Shown in pieces: positions 1 to 51,700 of a DNA stretch of 64,000 nt. A program made the translations under genes and the position numbers. Origin of the DNA: Oegoconia quadripuncta (lineage: Eukaryota > Arthropoda > Insecta > Lepidoptera > Autostichidae). Numbering within the stretch: the first letter of the stretch is position 1; each line of letters starts with the position of its first letter. The notes under the pieces were generated by a model that had not been told where the DNA came from, ran no database searches, and saw nothing but the letters and a program-made list of their open reading frames with translations. The stretch lies in the NCBI GenBank assembly GCA_949316235.1, contig OX438758.1:186001-250000 (forward strand), read 5' to 3'.

Positions 1-985
1 AACCCAGCGTAGAAGATGACCCCCCGCGGGCCGGACCGCGCATGTTTACAAACGACAGACAAAACCATATCAAAACGATATTCATTATATCACAGAAGTA
101 ACAAATTTCATCAAAAACAGACATACATTCCGACGTTCGATCAGTTGACGTATAATAGGAGTACCTTAACAAAACGATCATTAATAATAATGTCTTATGA
201 ACCACATACAATATCGAACAGCGAATAGTTTCACATGATTACGAACAGTAAATTTCCAACAAATAATTTATTTGATGCATTTCCCGTAATTGAAAATATC
301 CGTACACGTTACCATCATATACATAATTAATATAACATCCATAACGTTTAGTACCCACGAGTGGGTACGGAATATAACCAACTAGTTATCTATATAATAA
401 GAGCGCCCCGGGGCGCGCTGCTCTAACAATTGCTAACTAACCTACACTTAACACTCGGGTGAGGAGGAGGGCGGACCTAGGGGCTATTGATGGAAACGGG
501 GTCGACATTCATTATTATTAAATTCTTATGTAATAAATAATTCTCTTAACTTAGGGTCGGCCCCCAATCTTGGTCATACACGACAGTTCGTGGTAGTTGG
601 TTCCGCCCTTACGTATTGGAGCAACTTAGCAGAGAACGGGATGCGAAAGGATCAACGAAGAGAACCAACAGTGTCCCGGTCCGACACTAGTTCAGTGCGA
701 TGTGGTGCGCCCAATCATGGTCTATACCATCTCCTACACACCACTGCCCTCTGTTAAGTGCTACAATATAATAAACTTCCTCCAAACAAACCAGTCCCGC
801 CACTCTTACATATCTTTATTGTTAGTACCACACATTGTGGGTAGGTCTTCATGTAGAGAAGACCAAACTAGTGGAACATTATGCTGTACTGGTGTGTGCG
901 CTAAGCTATGCTTCTTGTGTTGCAAGGAGCTGGTCACGAGGCTCCCGACTCTGAAGTATCGTACGAACAATACAGATCTAAAACT

Positions 986-1226
986 TAACGACCGATTGGT
1001 GTCCACTACACCTGTAGTGACCCTGTCAGCGAAACCGACGGTTGCGGGTTCGAATCAAGGGAGGGGTAAATGTTTGTGTGATGAATACGAACGTTTATTC
1101 CCGAGTCATGGATATTTATATAAACATTTCTGTATGTTTATCCGTTATCTATTATCCATAGTACAAGCTATGCTTAGTTTGGGACTAGATGTTTGGTGTA
1201 AGTGTCCGAAATATTTATTTATTTAA
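986..1226 (+). repeat. tRNA-derived SINE, family A' copy
   Basis: A pol III-like B box (GGTTCGAATC) lies at 1049-1058 behind a degenerate A-box region. The body and the 3' end (TATCCATAGTACAAGC) match other copies at 11480-11805, 27010-27245, 34965-35090 and 49218-49420. The flanks lack a tRNA acceptor stem, so this is a SINE and not a tRNA gene. Confidence 0.75.
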
Positions 1227-1265
1227 AGTTAATGTAATTTGTTACAAATAGTTGTGTATAAATCA

Positions 1266-1520
1266 ATATGTTTGCACATACACACAGCGCCATCTAGGTC
1301 CACAGTAAGCATCTAGGCTTGTGTTATGGATACCAGATGGTTGATAAACTACACAAATACATTTTTTTTTTGTAAATAAATAAATGTAAAAATGAAAAAC
1401 ATCCATAACTCTGGAACACATGTCTGTATTCATCATACAAACATATGCCACTAGCGGGATTCGAACCCGCGACCTTTCGGTATAGCAGCAGAGTTTCTAA
1501 CCACTACATCAAACAGGTCG
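1266..1520 (-). repeat. tRNA-derived SINE, family A copy
   Basis: This minus-strand copy has its B box (GGTTCGAATCCCGC on the minus strand) near 1452-1465 and its tail at 1266-1345, including the ATCTGGTATCC and GGCGCTGTGTG motifs shared by the copies near 3976-4175, 25550-25815 and 28672-28875. A short A/T run splits the body. Confidence 0.75.
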
Positions 1521-3215
1521 TGTTAATGTTTGCTATATTCGTTATTTACACTCTCGAACACCGATACAAATTTTAGTTGTGGCTGTTCCTACATCTTGTG
1601 CTACGCACTGGTCCCTAACTAAACTGAAGGCCAACATTTAATATTCACTAATAACACTTGTCTACACCACTATCGCTCCTGTTTTCACTTACACAGAATC
1701 ATTGGCAAACATGATACTAGCCATAAAACCTCAAAAAGTGAACTAACGCGAAGGCAAAGTGGTTTCTCGTCCATTAAAAGATAATTTATGGTAAAGTATT
1801 TCTTACTTTTATCATCTTTCATCATTGGCCACATACTGTCTCACAATGGGAGAGTCATTCCAGAGGGTGAGAGGCTGATCCGTCGCATAAGTTTCCTAAT
1901 ACGGACACCAGTCTCTCTCAAAAACTACGACCTCATAATTTAAGCACCTATTGTTGAGTAATGTATTTTATTTTTTTGAGAGAAAATAAAAACTTTTTGT
2001 ATTGTATTTTGTATCATGGCAACACCTTGCTTTAATAGTTTGTATAGAATTAAAATTAGTATTTTACGATAAAAAGAAACATAACTGTACCCCGGAGTGT
2101 CGCGGGACTGGTTCTCAGGTTTGGTGCAAATTCCTTTGTTATTCACACACGTGTTTTAACGCTAGCGCCCCGTGACGACCGATGTCACTACGTAGTTGGT
2201 ACACAAGCCTTAGTATGTTTGTGTTGTTGTACACCAACACGTAGGACTAAGGATCAGCGCGAGCTGTCCGGGTGGCAGCAAATATACTTACCGAGCACAG
2301 GAGGCGACAGAGTTAATTGTTCTCAAAAAGTTCGCCGCAGCCCCGACAGTTCGCGCCGACCCTCATAAAGGAACTTATATTGAAGCTTAACAATATAAAC
2401 TTGTAAGAATATATTAATATACACTTAAATATGCCTCTAGCATACGGCAGCTCGACGTAGTGTGATGTCAGATGTGTGTCGAGATCCATTTACACGTACC
2501 ATTTGAATAAAACTTCTCCGCTCGGTGGAGATTAATGTCTATATATTGCTTAGGCCTCGGGGCACCTCACATCGTTTCATAACCGAATATAATAGCTCTC
2601 GTGACACGTCACGTATAACTTAGTCGAATAAAGTCATGTGTAACTTGCTTCGTTCTGTTCTGGCGCAGCCGCACTATTCTTGGCTTACAGGACTCTCGCT
2701 TGGTTATGATAGACCGATATCGACGATCAATAGTTCAAGGTAGCGACAGGGTTACGTAGGAAATCTACTTCTGATAACGATATGGTCCACGGAACGTCCC
2801 GGGAACTAAATTTGATTTCTAATATAAAAATAAAAATTTAACTGTTTTATCAAACATATGTGTGCATTACCGGGGACGCTCACCACCGCCATCGATGGCA
2901 ATCGGCGCTAAATGGCGACACCCAAATCGCTTCATCAGGACACCACTTATAACCGGCGCAGATCGCCCAATCCGCAAGCATTGTCTTTGTCCGTGGAGCC
3001 CGAGAACAGTACCTCCGTCGGTAAAGCTCTGCAGTGTCGTATACAGGTTACGACGAACAAACAATCCAACGGTAGATAAATTTACTTTTGGATATTTGTC
3101 CTACAGAGTCCTGCAGAGAGCCAGGAGCGTCCTAGTGCGGCACGTAGCGGCAGATGAAGTACTGCTGGGGCGGCGGGGCGGGGGCGGGGGCGGGGCCGGG
3201 GCCCGGGGCGGGGGG

Positions 3216-42530
<39,315 letters not shown>

Positions 42531-44429
42531 TGCACTGACACTCAACGTCCGACCCGTTTTGCACACTCACACCAGTTTCAATAGCATTTTCACTTCGACC
42601 GCGGAAAAGTCGAGCGAAACTTTCACTCAGTCCGAAGGCTGGCACGTCAACATCGCTTTTTAATGACCACTTATCGGGATGCCACTCGAAGCACTTCTAG
42701 CGTCTTTAGCACATACACCAGTACAAGACACTTTTATACTATTTCATACATTAGCTAATATGCTTTGTTCTTCTACTATTTATAAAATAAAGTGTTTTGA
42801 AACAATAAATTCTTGAAGAAATAAAACAACATGCACTACCCATCCAACACCATCAATTCGGTCTATAGACAATATAGACGAGAAAAAGAGAGCCTAGCAC
42901 ACAGAACCACAGATAGCACACACGAAAATATGGATTTACAATAAAAAAAAAGTAAAAGCAACCGAGACAGAAAATAAAATAAAAGAGATAAAGTACCTTT
43001 GGATTTTTGGCGGGAACTTGCATTTATATCTCTATTTGCTAAAGATTTTTGTTTTAACTTTTCTCAAAGAAACGTGATTATTTTCTAGCAGACAGTGTCC
43101 TATGCAGGCTTGTAATCTGTAAGGCAAGAAATTTTAAGCATCAACCTGTTTTTTTCGTTCACCATTTCAGACTGTACAAATGAAGGAAGGTATCAATAAA
43201 AGTGTATAATTGAGTTTATGTGTTTCCATAAGAATACTGTTTTTGGGGCACCTATTTTAAGAATATTGAGCGTTGCGTCAAATGACTATTACTTACTAAC
43301 ACAGTAAGCAGTTTTACAAAAGAAATAGGAAAATAAGAGATCTGAATGAATAGATATGCCACCTTTTACCGATGAAAAAAAAAATTAGCCATAAAAAATA
43401 TTTAGGCTTGTTGGCGGGAACTCAGCGAGTGATGTTGCAATTTGGTTTTTTTGAGCCATTCCTTACAAGTATTATATTGAAAATTGACAGAATATTGTGC
43501 GACAAAAGTCATTGATGGTGTACAAGTGAAGGGAAGTGTAAATTAAAGTGCGTAACGAAGTTTTCAAGGTTTATCAAGAAGCCCATGAAAGCAATCTGTC
43601 ACTTTTCCGAAGAATATTTTATAAAGATTTACACCAAAACTAGACTGTATATACTCAGAGCCCTTTGCCTTCCAACATCATTTGAGAATCAACTAATAAA
43701 AATGTTTATGGATGTAGCGATGTACCATTAAATTAAATATTAAATTAAATAAATTAAATCTCGACATTAGTCCAGATTAAGGTCAAGAGCGATCCCATTC
43801 TAATTAAAAAAAATAAATAAATAAAGTAATAGTTGATACACTAATTGGTTCCGTAAATAACATTACGCCGAAATTTTACGCCAGCAATTATCTATTTAAA
43901 AGTTACGTATTTTCTTTCGCACAATAAATCTTTTACAAACAAATAATAAATTCGTAACAGCAAATGCGCGTTAAGAAATATCTCGTCTAATTTAGTTTGA
44001 TATTGAGTAACGGATACACACTTTTTAAAGTTTGCATCCCATAAAAATTATTCAGCCGGCGCCCATGTCAACTGCATATAAAAAGGAACCAAATGACTAC
44101 TATTTACTTATACTTCAAAATGCTAGGAGGTAGACGGCGACGCCCCGCCGTCGCTTTGTATTTTGGTATTTTTTACAATTAAACGTATCCTATGTCAATT
44201 TAGGGTTCAAGACGATTCTATGGACACCTTGTCGAATTCGGTCAAACCATAGGAGATTAAATAAATTCCTACATTTGTATTTCGTGTTTGTGTTTATTTA
44301 TTTACCTATCTAAAAAGTTAGACAGATATAGTATAGGTGTCACAAAAACCTATAGGATTATCCGAACTCCGTACCTACCTACCTACGTCATATAAAATGT
44401 GAGAAAAATTAATATAATAACTTCTACCC

Positions 44430-45440
44430 GAGAATTTAAAGTTATCACATACAATTACAAACTTAACAATGCTAATGTCGATAGAGTGGACCAAGTTAGA
44501 GATCTGGGAATTGTTATGGACCAAAAGCTGCTATATACATCATTATGGTTACGTAGTAAATAAAGCCCTAATTATGCTTAGATTCATATACAGAGCCACA
44601 AAACCTTTCACTTCTGTCCGAGTGACAGGTTTTGTGGCCTTTCGTGTCGTATATTGTTCCTACGTCAGAAGTATATTGTATGGTCACCTACTTATACTAC
44701 ACACAGGACACGGCTTGAGATAATTCAAAGGAAATTCATAAGGTGTCTTAACTTCAGCACGAGAGTGAGACCCAGAGACTACTCTGATGGAATCAAAATT
44801 CACAGACTAACATCACTAGTGCAGCGCAGAGAGATAACCGACATGAATTTTTTATATGATATGCTGGACAATAACATTGACAGTCCCGAATCAATGGAGC
44901 TGCTCACACTATGGGTAAGCTCGGTGCGAATATGGTAAACCCCGTCTCTTTGTATCACACTGTGTAAGAACAAATTACGCCCAAAATTCTATCTTGCACC
45001 GTTGTACAGACACCTACAACGCCAAATACGTGAATATAGACTTATTCTTCCTTTCCAGAAATCAATACATTAACAAAAAAACGTATCATTACATCACACA
45101 GCATTCAATTATAACTTAAATATTAACATTTAACTACCTAAATTACCTTCTCACTCCACACCTGCACACAAACTCTCCTACAAATACACTTACACAATGC
45201 ACCACACTACACAACATACACTTTCGTATTCCTGGTTTAAACTTTAAGTACTAAATAGACTAACTGAAATTAAACGATATTATAAATAGTTAAGAGTAGT
45301 AGCAGTCTTGTAAAATTACAACTGTATAAGATTTTTAAAAGTGTAACTCTGTTATTGGCACAGCCAAATTTAAAGTGTTTTTCTTTTAACATATAATTAT
45401 TGTGCTGTAGAGATACCTTATAGCATAAATAAATAAAAAA
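44430..45440 (+). pseudogene. Degraded LINE RT C-terminal region
   Basis: Fragments in two frames: YKLNNANVDRVDQVRDLGIV and DQKLLYTSLWL; then RTRLEIIQRKFIRCL, LTSLVQRREITDMNFLYDML. These are the post-RT domain of a Jockey/CR1-type element. Stops and frameshifts are frequent. The last approximately 450 bp look like its 3' UTR, ending in (AAATA)-type sequence. Confidence 0.7.
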
Positions 45441-45468
45441 AATACTTAAATCATTATCATCATCAAAT

Positions 45469-45587
45469 ATAAGGTGCTACAGCCCCCTTAAATCCCACGA
45501 GTACTATACGCAAGTATTACTTCAAATTAATACTTGCGTATAGTTTTGTTCTGGCTGTTATTTACTTCAAGGGGCTGCACTATTAAC
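45469..45587. mobile_element. Hairpin MITE in the ArfGAP promoter
   Basis: Outer inverted ends (GTGCTACAGCCCCCTT, inverse AAGGGGCTGCAC) enclose a perfect 16-bp inner stem (ACTATACGCAAGTATT at 45503-45518, inverse 45529-45544) with a 10-nt loop. It ends about 60 bp before the ArfGAP ATG. Confidence 0.65.
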
Positions 45588-45645
45588 AGCTTTGTTTGAC
45601 ATACATGACATTTGAGTGACAGTTTGTGGTGACAACACGTCGAAA

Positions 45646-45720
45646 ATGGCTGACTCTGGGCCTAGTAAAAGCGATATTGAAGCGATTTTCCAAAGATTAC
45701 GAGCAATTCCAGCTAACAAA
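45646..45720 (+). CDS. ArfGAP3: ArfGAP exon 1 (residues 1-25)
   Basis: ATG in context GAAAATGG. It encodes [20 protein letters not shown] and ends IPANK at a GTGCGT donor, phase 0. Confidence 0.93.
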
Positions 45721-48700
45721 GTGCGTAAGAAACCGTAGGTGACGTATAGAGGAGTGTATGTTCATTGATAGTTTGACGGTGGGTTTGTGTTGGCAGGTAT
45801 GTTTCGACTGCAGCGCGAAGAACCCTACGTGGTCATCGGTGACGTACGGAGTATTCATATGTTTAGACTGCTCGGCGGTGCATCGGAGCCTCGGGGTGCA
45901 CCTCACGTTCGTGCGCTCAACGCAGCTGGACACCAACTGGACATGGAAGCAGCTCCGCAACATGCAGCTCGGCGGGAATGTCAACGCAGTATGTTACCTC
46001 GTGATGTCTTTGATTGAAGGGTTAGGGTGTCGCTAAGGGGGTAGTAGTCCCGATGCTAAAAAGTGTTATCTCGCTTTCAAAATAGGGGGGCCCTAATCAA
46101 TGGTGTGGCAGATTGTAATTCGGCTTCATGATGTCGATATGTAACGTATTACGACCGTCATGAGTTGAAAAATCTAAGTGTTGCACTTTGTCTATGGAGC
46201 CCCCATCCATGCCAGTAACCTTGACTTTGCTGTGGTCAAGTGAGCAGCACGTCGGCTGCCAGTTATATTGGTGTGTATCTCTTACTACAATAGAAAACTG
46301 TTCAATTTCTATGTCAGTGTCCTTTTTCAAAGTTTCTTTGGCAAGGTAATGGTATAAGTGTGCTTTCTGTGGGTCTGTTTACTTATAATGTGTGTTTTTT
46401 AGACGCAGTATTTCCGCACGCACTCGCTGGTAACAGAGGATGCACGCCAGAAATACAGTTCACGTATCGCACAGCTCTACCGTGACAAGCTGAACAGCCT
46501 CTCCGAGCAGGCCATGAAGACCTATGGAACAAAGGTTGGTTAACTATGTACTTTCATCCACCCACATACATGAAGTACAAAACAGCTATATTCTACACAG
46601 ACTTATATGTACCAACTAGATGATAGCTCTCTAAGTAAAGTTGACTGCTCTACCCCATTCTAATGGAAAAGGACAATAATATTGTGTAAAACTCACTATA
46701 CCTGTATTGAGCACAGAAGAGATTAAATACTTAACAGTAATTTGTTATATGAACAAATAAACACTAAAAGTCAAATAGTATAGGTGTTATATAGTCATAT
46801 GTGTTGAAAAGATATTTTATTGCTTACTATAAGTGCTTATGTTTGTTTTAATACATGATATTGTTACTACTACCTACCTACCTACATGTCTTTAACACTA
46901 TTATTAACAACATGCTTTATTGTTTTTAGCGTTGGGTAAGTTGATTAAAGCAAAGTATTCTATATTCAGGTGTTATGCAAAAGCAAATGACAAGAATTAC
47001 AGAGGTGTTAGTGAAACCAGGAAGTTAATAGCATATGTAATATATTGAACATTATCTGCTTCCTTTATAGACCAACGTTTAATCATTTAATGAGCCACAT
47101 TTCAGATGTTTTAATTAAATAATATTGAGACCATTACTAGATAGATAGATAGAATGTACAACATATTCTTGGCAAAAAACTACTATATTCAAATAAATGA
47201 AAACAAAAAAATGGGTGTCTGTTCAACATAACCTCCACAGCTCATAAACACTTATGAACTATTGGTCACACATCCAAGAATTGGCTGTGCCAAATGTTGC
47301 TCAACTTAGATTTCTTTTTTTTGATAAAGAGAATTTGATTCTCTCTCTCTTATATTTAAGAGCTGTCGGTGGAGTCGTTCATTCTCTACATTCTGCCTTC
47401 ACTTTGACTTCCTGATGGACACGGCATTAGACTACAAAAAAAATTAAATTGTATTTTTACATATACTATATACTGTTTATTCTTCAATATCTGTCTGGCT
47501 TACTGTAGATCTGATTAGAGAAATATTCAGATTGAAAGAGCTTCCTTGTAAGAGTGAGTGAGTGAGTGAGAGTATTTGTTGTAAAATTTGAACAAAATAA
47601 AGTAAGTGCATATCTTATTGGGCCATGATGGGCTGAATCTGTATACTTTATACATTAGTGCATCAATATACGCACTCTGCCCCAGCATAAATTCATATAA
47701 ACTCAATAGCAGCCTTTTTTGTGTGGCGACAAGTCTCCTGGATTTCATAAATTATATGTATATCGGCATCTAGCACAGATCTACGCTTGAGCAACATTCT
47801 GAAATACGGGCCTTTGCCGCGCGTGTCGTCACGTTATGCCGACGATTACTCGTCATTTTACAGTCGTTGTGACGTCGAAACGACGCTTATCTATTGTAAT
47901 TCACCTATGTCAATGTTGTTCCTCCCCCACAGCTGCACCTGGAGCCCGCGCCGGCCGAGCCCAAGGAGGCGAAGGAACGCGAGGTAGACTGGTTCGCGGA
48001 GCACGGGGACTCCCCCGCGCCACCCACTAACGAGCTTGTGCATGCGCAGGTAACACCCGCACTAGTGCCGCGACACTGCCCGCCGGCGCGCGGCAGCCAA
48101 TCATCAACTGTTTATACAAAGAGGGTAGAAAAACAAAAATATTATAGAATTTCTATTACTCTACGCAATTCTTTAAATAACTGTTTGATTTCAATTGTTC
48201 ATTCTAAGGACAGTTTCAGTATAGCATTGGTTCTTCTCTTCCCCGTCCTGCCTGCGTAGTATGACATCGTTTGTCGCGCGCGACGTAGAAGTGAGAGTGG
48301 GATAGTTGTATATTTTGTCCGAGCGATTGAGCGGGACAAATATTATCTCGCGCGACATAAATATTTATTGCGCCTTTCATGCTACGAGGTCAGGTTGTTT
48401 CATGCCTCACCAAATACAGTTTATGAAAAAAAATAATAATAACTCAAGCAATAATCGATCTAGCTGCCTGCTATACTCAGCAACTTCGGGGTGGCCTGCA
48501 AAAACTTAATAACAAACTTAATGTTATACAAGAAACCATAATGATACTAAAATGTCCAAATAAAAAATAAATTAAGTGTCATTATTGTAATTCAAAAGTT
48601 TTAGAGAAAAAATGTATATAATTAGACACATAACACATGACTGCATTGATTGTTTGCAGAACGTCAGCAGTCGACAGTTCCTTATTGTTTGTAAGCGATA

Positions 48701-51700
48701 CTGTTATGATTTATGATGTGTTATCGGCAGCTCGAGCAAGGGCCGTCCGCCGAGCCCGCGCGGCCGCTCTGGGCCGTTTTGTTAATATTTTTGTTTCGCC
48801 TTGGTTTCATTTTAACCCATTCAATAACACGTACACTCATACACACAGCCGCAAAGCGATAATGCTACATAAATGTTTTTATTACAGTATTTGTTAGTCG
48901 TGTATTGATCGTATAATTGCTTTTACCTTTACAAGTGTCTAAATTGACTTGCGGCTAATGTACATATTGTGAAATGTAGATTTTAGCTCTATGACGCTGA
49001 TGATTTTTAAATTATGTAATGATTTTTATTGTATGTAATTGTTAAATATCTATATTGTTTATGTTTTATTTTAATTATACAAATTTACTTCATTACATAA
49101 AATCCAGATAAATAAACTTTGAAAGAAAATTAAAATTGGTTTAGCCGTTTCAAGCTTATATCACCCCTAATCTTTATTGTTGTCCATAATGACGCGGCGT
49201 CGGCGCAAGCCCGTTTGGTGACGATCGTTTGGTGTAGTGGATAGTGACCCTGTCAGCGAAACCAACGGTTGTGGGTTCGAATCCCGCGAGGGGTAAATGT
49301 TTGTGCGACGAATGCGAACATTTAATCCCGAGTCATGGATGTTTATATAAATATTTAATTTATGTATGTTTATCCGTTATCTAGTATCCATAGTACAAGC
49401 TTATCTTTATTTATTTATTTAAGCGGCGCGGGGTAAGGGAGGAGAAGCGCATTCCGCAAGGGTCCCACTCAAGTTGATTTTTGCGCGTAGCAGCAAAGTC
49501 TACATTTAAACAAGTCGGTGTTTTTAAAATCACTCATTACAATTTTACGAACGTATTTTTATTCGTTCCCCTATTAATGCACGTTACCTGATTTTTGTTA
49601 TTTACTTTTAAATAATTGTACGCGTTAATAGATAACGCACGTCAATTAATTGTGATGAAACACAAGACGTGACGCTCAGATGTGTAACACTGTGTTGTTT
49701 GCTTTGTGTGTGTGTTAGTACACAGTTTTATCACTCACTGCTACGTTTGTCGACTTATTTATTTTGTAGAACTGCAGATGTGCCAAGTATAACGTAATAA
49801 ATCTTTCACACATAAACTGCTGAACTTATAGTATAGAAATTTGGTAGTGAGGTAGCTGGATAAGGACATAGGCTCCTTTTTAATTGACTTCCAAGAAGGA
49901 GCAGGTCGAATCCGCCATAAAGTATTCCAGGCGAACGAAGTCGCGGGCGGATAGCTAAGTTATTTAAATAACAATTAGTTTTTGGTTCGTAGCAATTCTT
50001 TGTATACAATGTTGGAGTTCAATTCTGCGCAAAATGAACGCTGCCGTTATTATCATAAAGTTTATTTTTGAAGTTCCGTAGTTAAATTAAAAATCCTGAT
50101 AACTTCGTCTGTTTGTCACAGCTGTTTTAATCGCAGATTATTGTAATTTGGCATATAACTCCTACAAACTTTAGAAAAAGAATTGTATTTATATTTGGCT
50201 TCTACTGTTTTTAGCAGAAGGGAAATGCCGTGAAAAGGCTACTCCAGCCCTTTCATCATTTGTATTTTAGTAGTATAGGGATAGTTTTCAGGTAATGACG
50301 AAATAGATCAGTAGCTATATAATATAATATAATATAATATAATATAATATAATATAATATAATATAATATAATATAATATAATATAATATAATATAATAT
50401 AATATAATATAATATAATATAATATAATATAATATAATATAATATAATATAATATAATATAATATAATATAATATAATATAATATAATATAATATAATAT
50501 AATATAATATAATATAATATAATATAATATAATATAATATAATATAATATAATATAATATAATATAATATAATATAATATAATATAATATAATATAATAT
50601 AATATAATATAATATAATATAATATAATATAATATAATATAATATAATATAATATAATATAATATAATATAATATAATATAATATAATATAATATAATAT
50701 AATATAATATAATATAATATAATATAATATAATATAATATAATATAATATAATATAATATAATATAATATAATATAATATAATATAATATAATATAATAT
50801 AATATAATATAATAATAGCTGTATATAGCTGATATTTTATTTTGACGTGTAAAAATCCCTGATTTGGAGCCTCCAAATAACATTTCTCCCAGTGACTATA
50901 ATATAGTCTCTTGGACTAGCCGCGAATTCATCAAGGATTTTAAGTAATACACATTCGTGAAACAAAGATTTTTAAATAATTTGGCAAATAAGTTGTGGGT
51001 TAGCTATCGGGGAGTTCAGCAGCGAGTGATGAAGCAGGGTGTAATTATGTGGTGTGATGTGCAGACGGCGAACTCTGGTCCGGCGCTGAGCTCGGCCGCG
51101 CGGCTGTGGGGCGCCGACGGGGCGGCCAGGCCGGCGCCGCGGCGGCCCGGGGTGAGACACTATAACTACATTAGTGTTTAAGCACAGCTGGTTACCGTTT
51201 GACCCCAGGAATGCTACATATTGCGTACTACCATAGCGTAAAAACAACAAGCTGAAGCACTACTCCCAGGCTGATAGTACAGTATGATGAGCCGGCGGAA
51301 AACTTGATATCGTTGTCAGTGACAACTTTTATGTTTAAAGGAATCACGTACACAAATAACTTGATGAACTTTACACTGTTTATACGTAAAATATATTTAG
51401 ACTGAATAAAATAGAATAGAAACAATAATAACAGAAAAGTTTACGTCCAAACTTTTAAACGGTAAATTATAAACTGATTAAACAGAAGCTACGCAGAAAG
51501 AGAGAGAGAGAGAAAGAACAGGCAGAGTTCAAATTTTGAATTTAAAATATTATGACAACTGAAAAAGAAACAAACAAGGAGAATACTGAATAAAGAGAAC
51601 CAAGGAGTCGCATGGCGTCTCGTTACAAAGCAAGCTTTATTTCCTCTTACAGTTATTGAACTGCAGTTTTGGAGGTTATTGTGATTTACCTAAACATACC

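Larger units (their letters stand above)
1..3215. other. Flanking region downstream of bonus; no supported gene
   Basis: I see no convincing coding exon here. Short open frames lack family motifs and codon bias. The stretch holds two tRNA-derived SINE fragments (about 986-1226 and 1266-1520). A consensus splice-donor sequence on the minus strand at 2286-2292 is discussed as a weak finding. The part next to the bonus stop codon would contain the bonus 3' UTR, but I could not fix a poly(A) signal. Confidence 0.5.
42531..45645. promoter_or_regulatory. Divergent intergenic region between bonus and ArfGAP
   Basis: Both genes are transcribed outward from this 3.1-kb stretch, so it must contain both promoters. 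I see two copies of TTGGCGGGAACT (43007-43018 and 43411-43422), matching the E2F consensus. There is also a weak duplication of about 110-170 bp around them, a dead LINE (44430-45440), and a hairpin MITE (45469-45587) close to the ArfGAP start. Transcription starts are not evident. Confidence 0.6.

Noticed and set aside
1049..1065. tRNA gene signal (B-box GGTTCGAATC) here and at about a dozen other sites
   Set aside because: All copies lack paired acceptor stems and continue into a shared SINE body, so they are tRNA-derived SINE heads.
702..1226. 174-codon open frame on the plus strand
   Set aside because: It runs through a SINE (986-1226), has no domain motif, and the non-repeat part shows no coding bias.
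45988..46036. Read-through of ArfGAP exon 2 into an extended frame ending [11 protein letters not shown]
   Set aside because: The family sequence continues with exon 3 (TQYFRTHS) after a consensus GTATGT donor; the extension is intron.
50256..50883. Tyr/Ile/Leu-repeat frames of about 200 codons
   Set aside because: They come from the (AATAT)n microsatellite.
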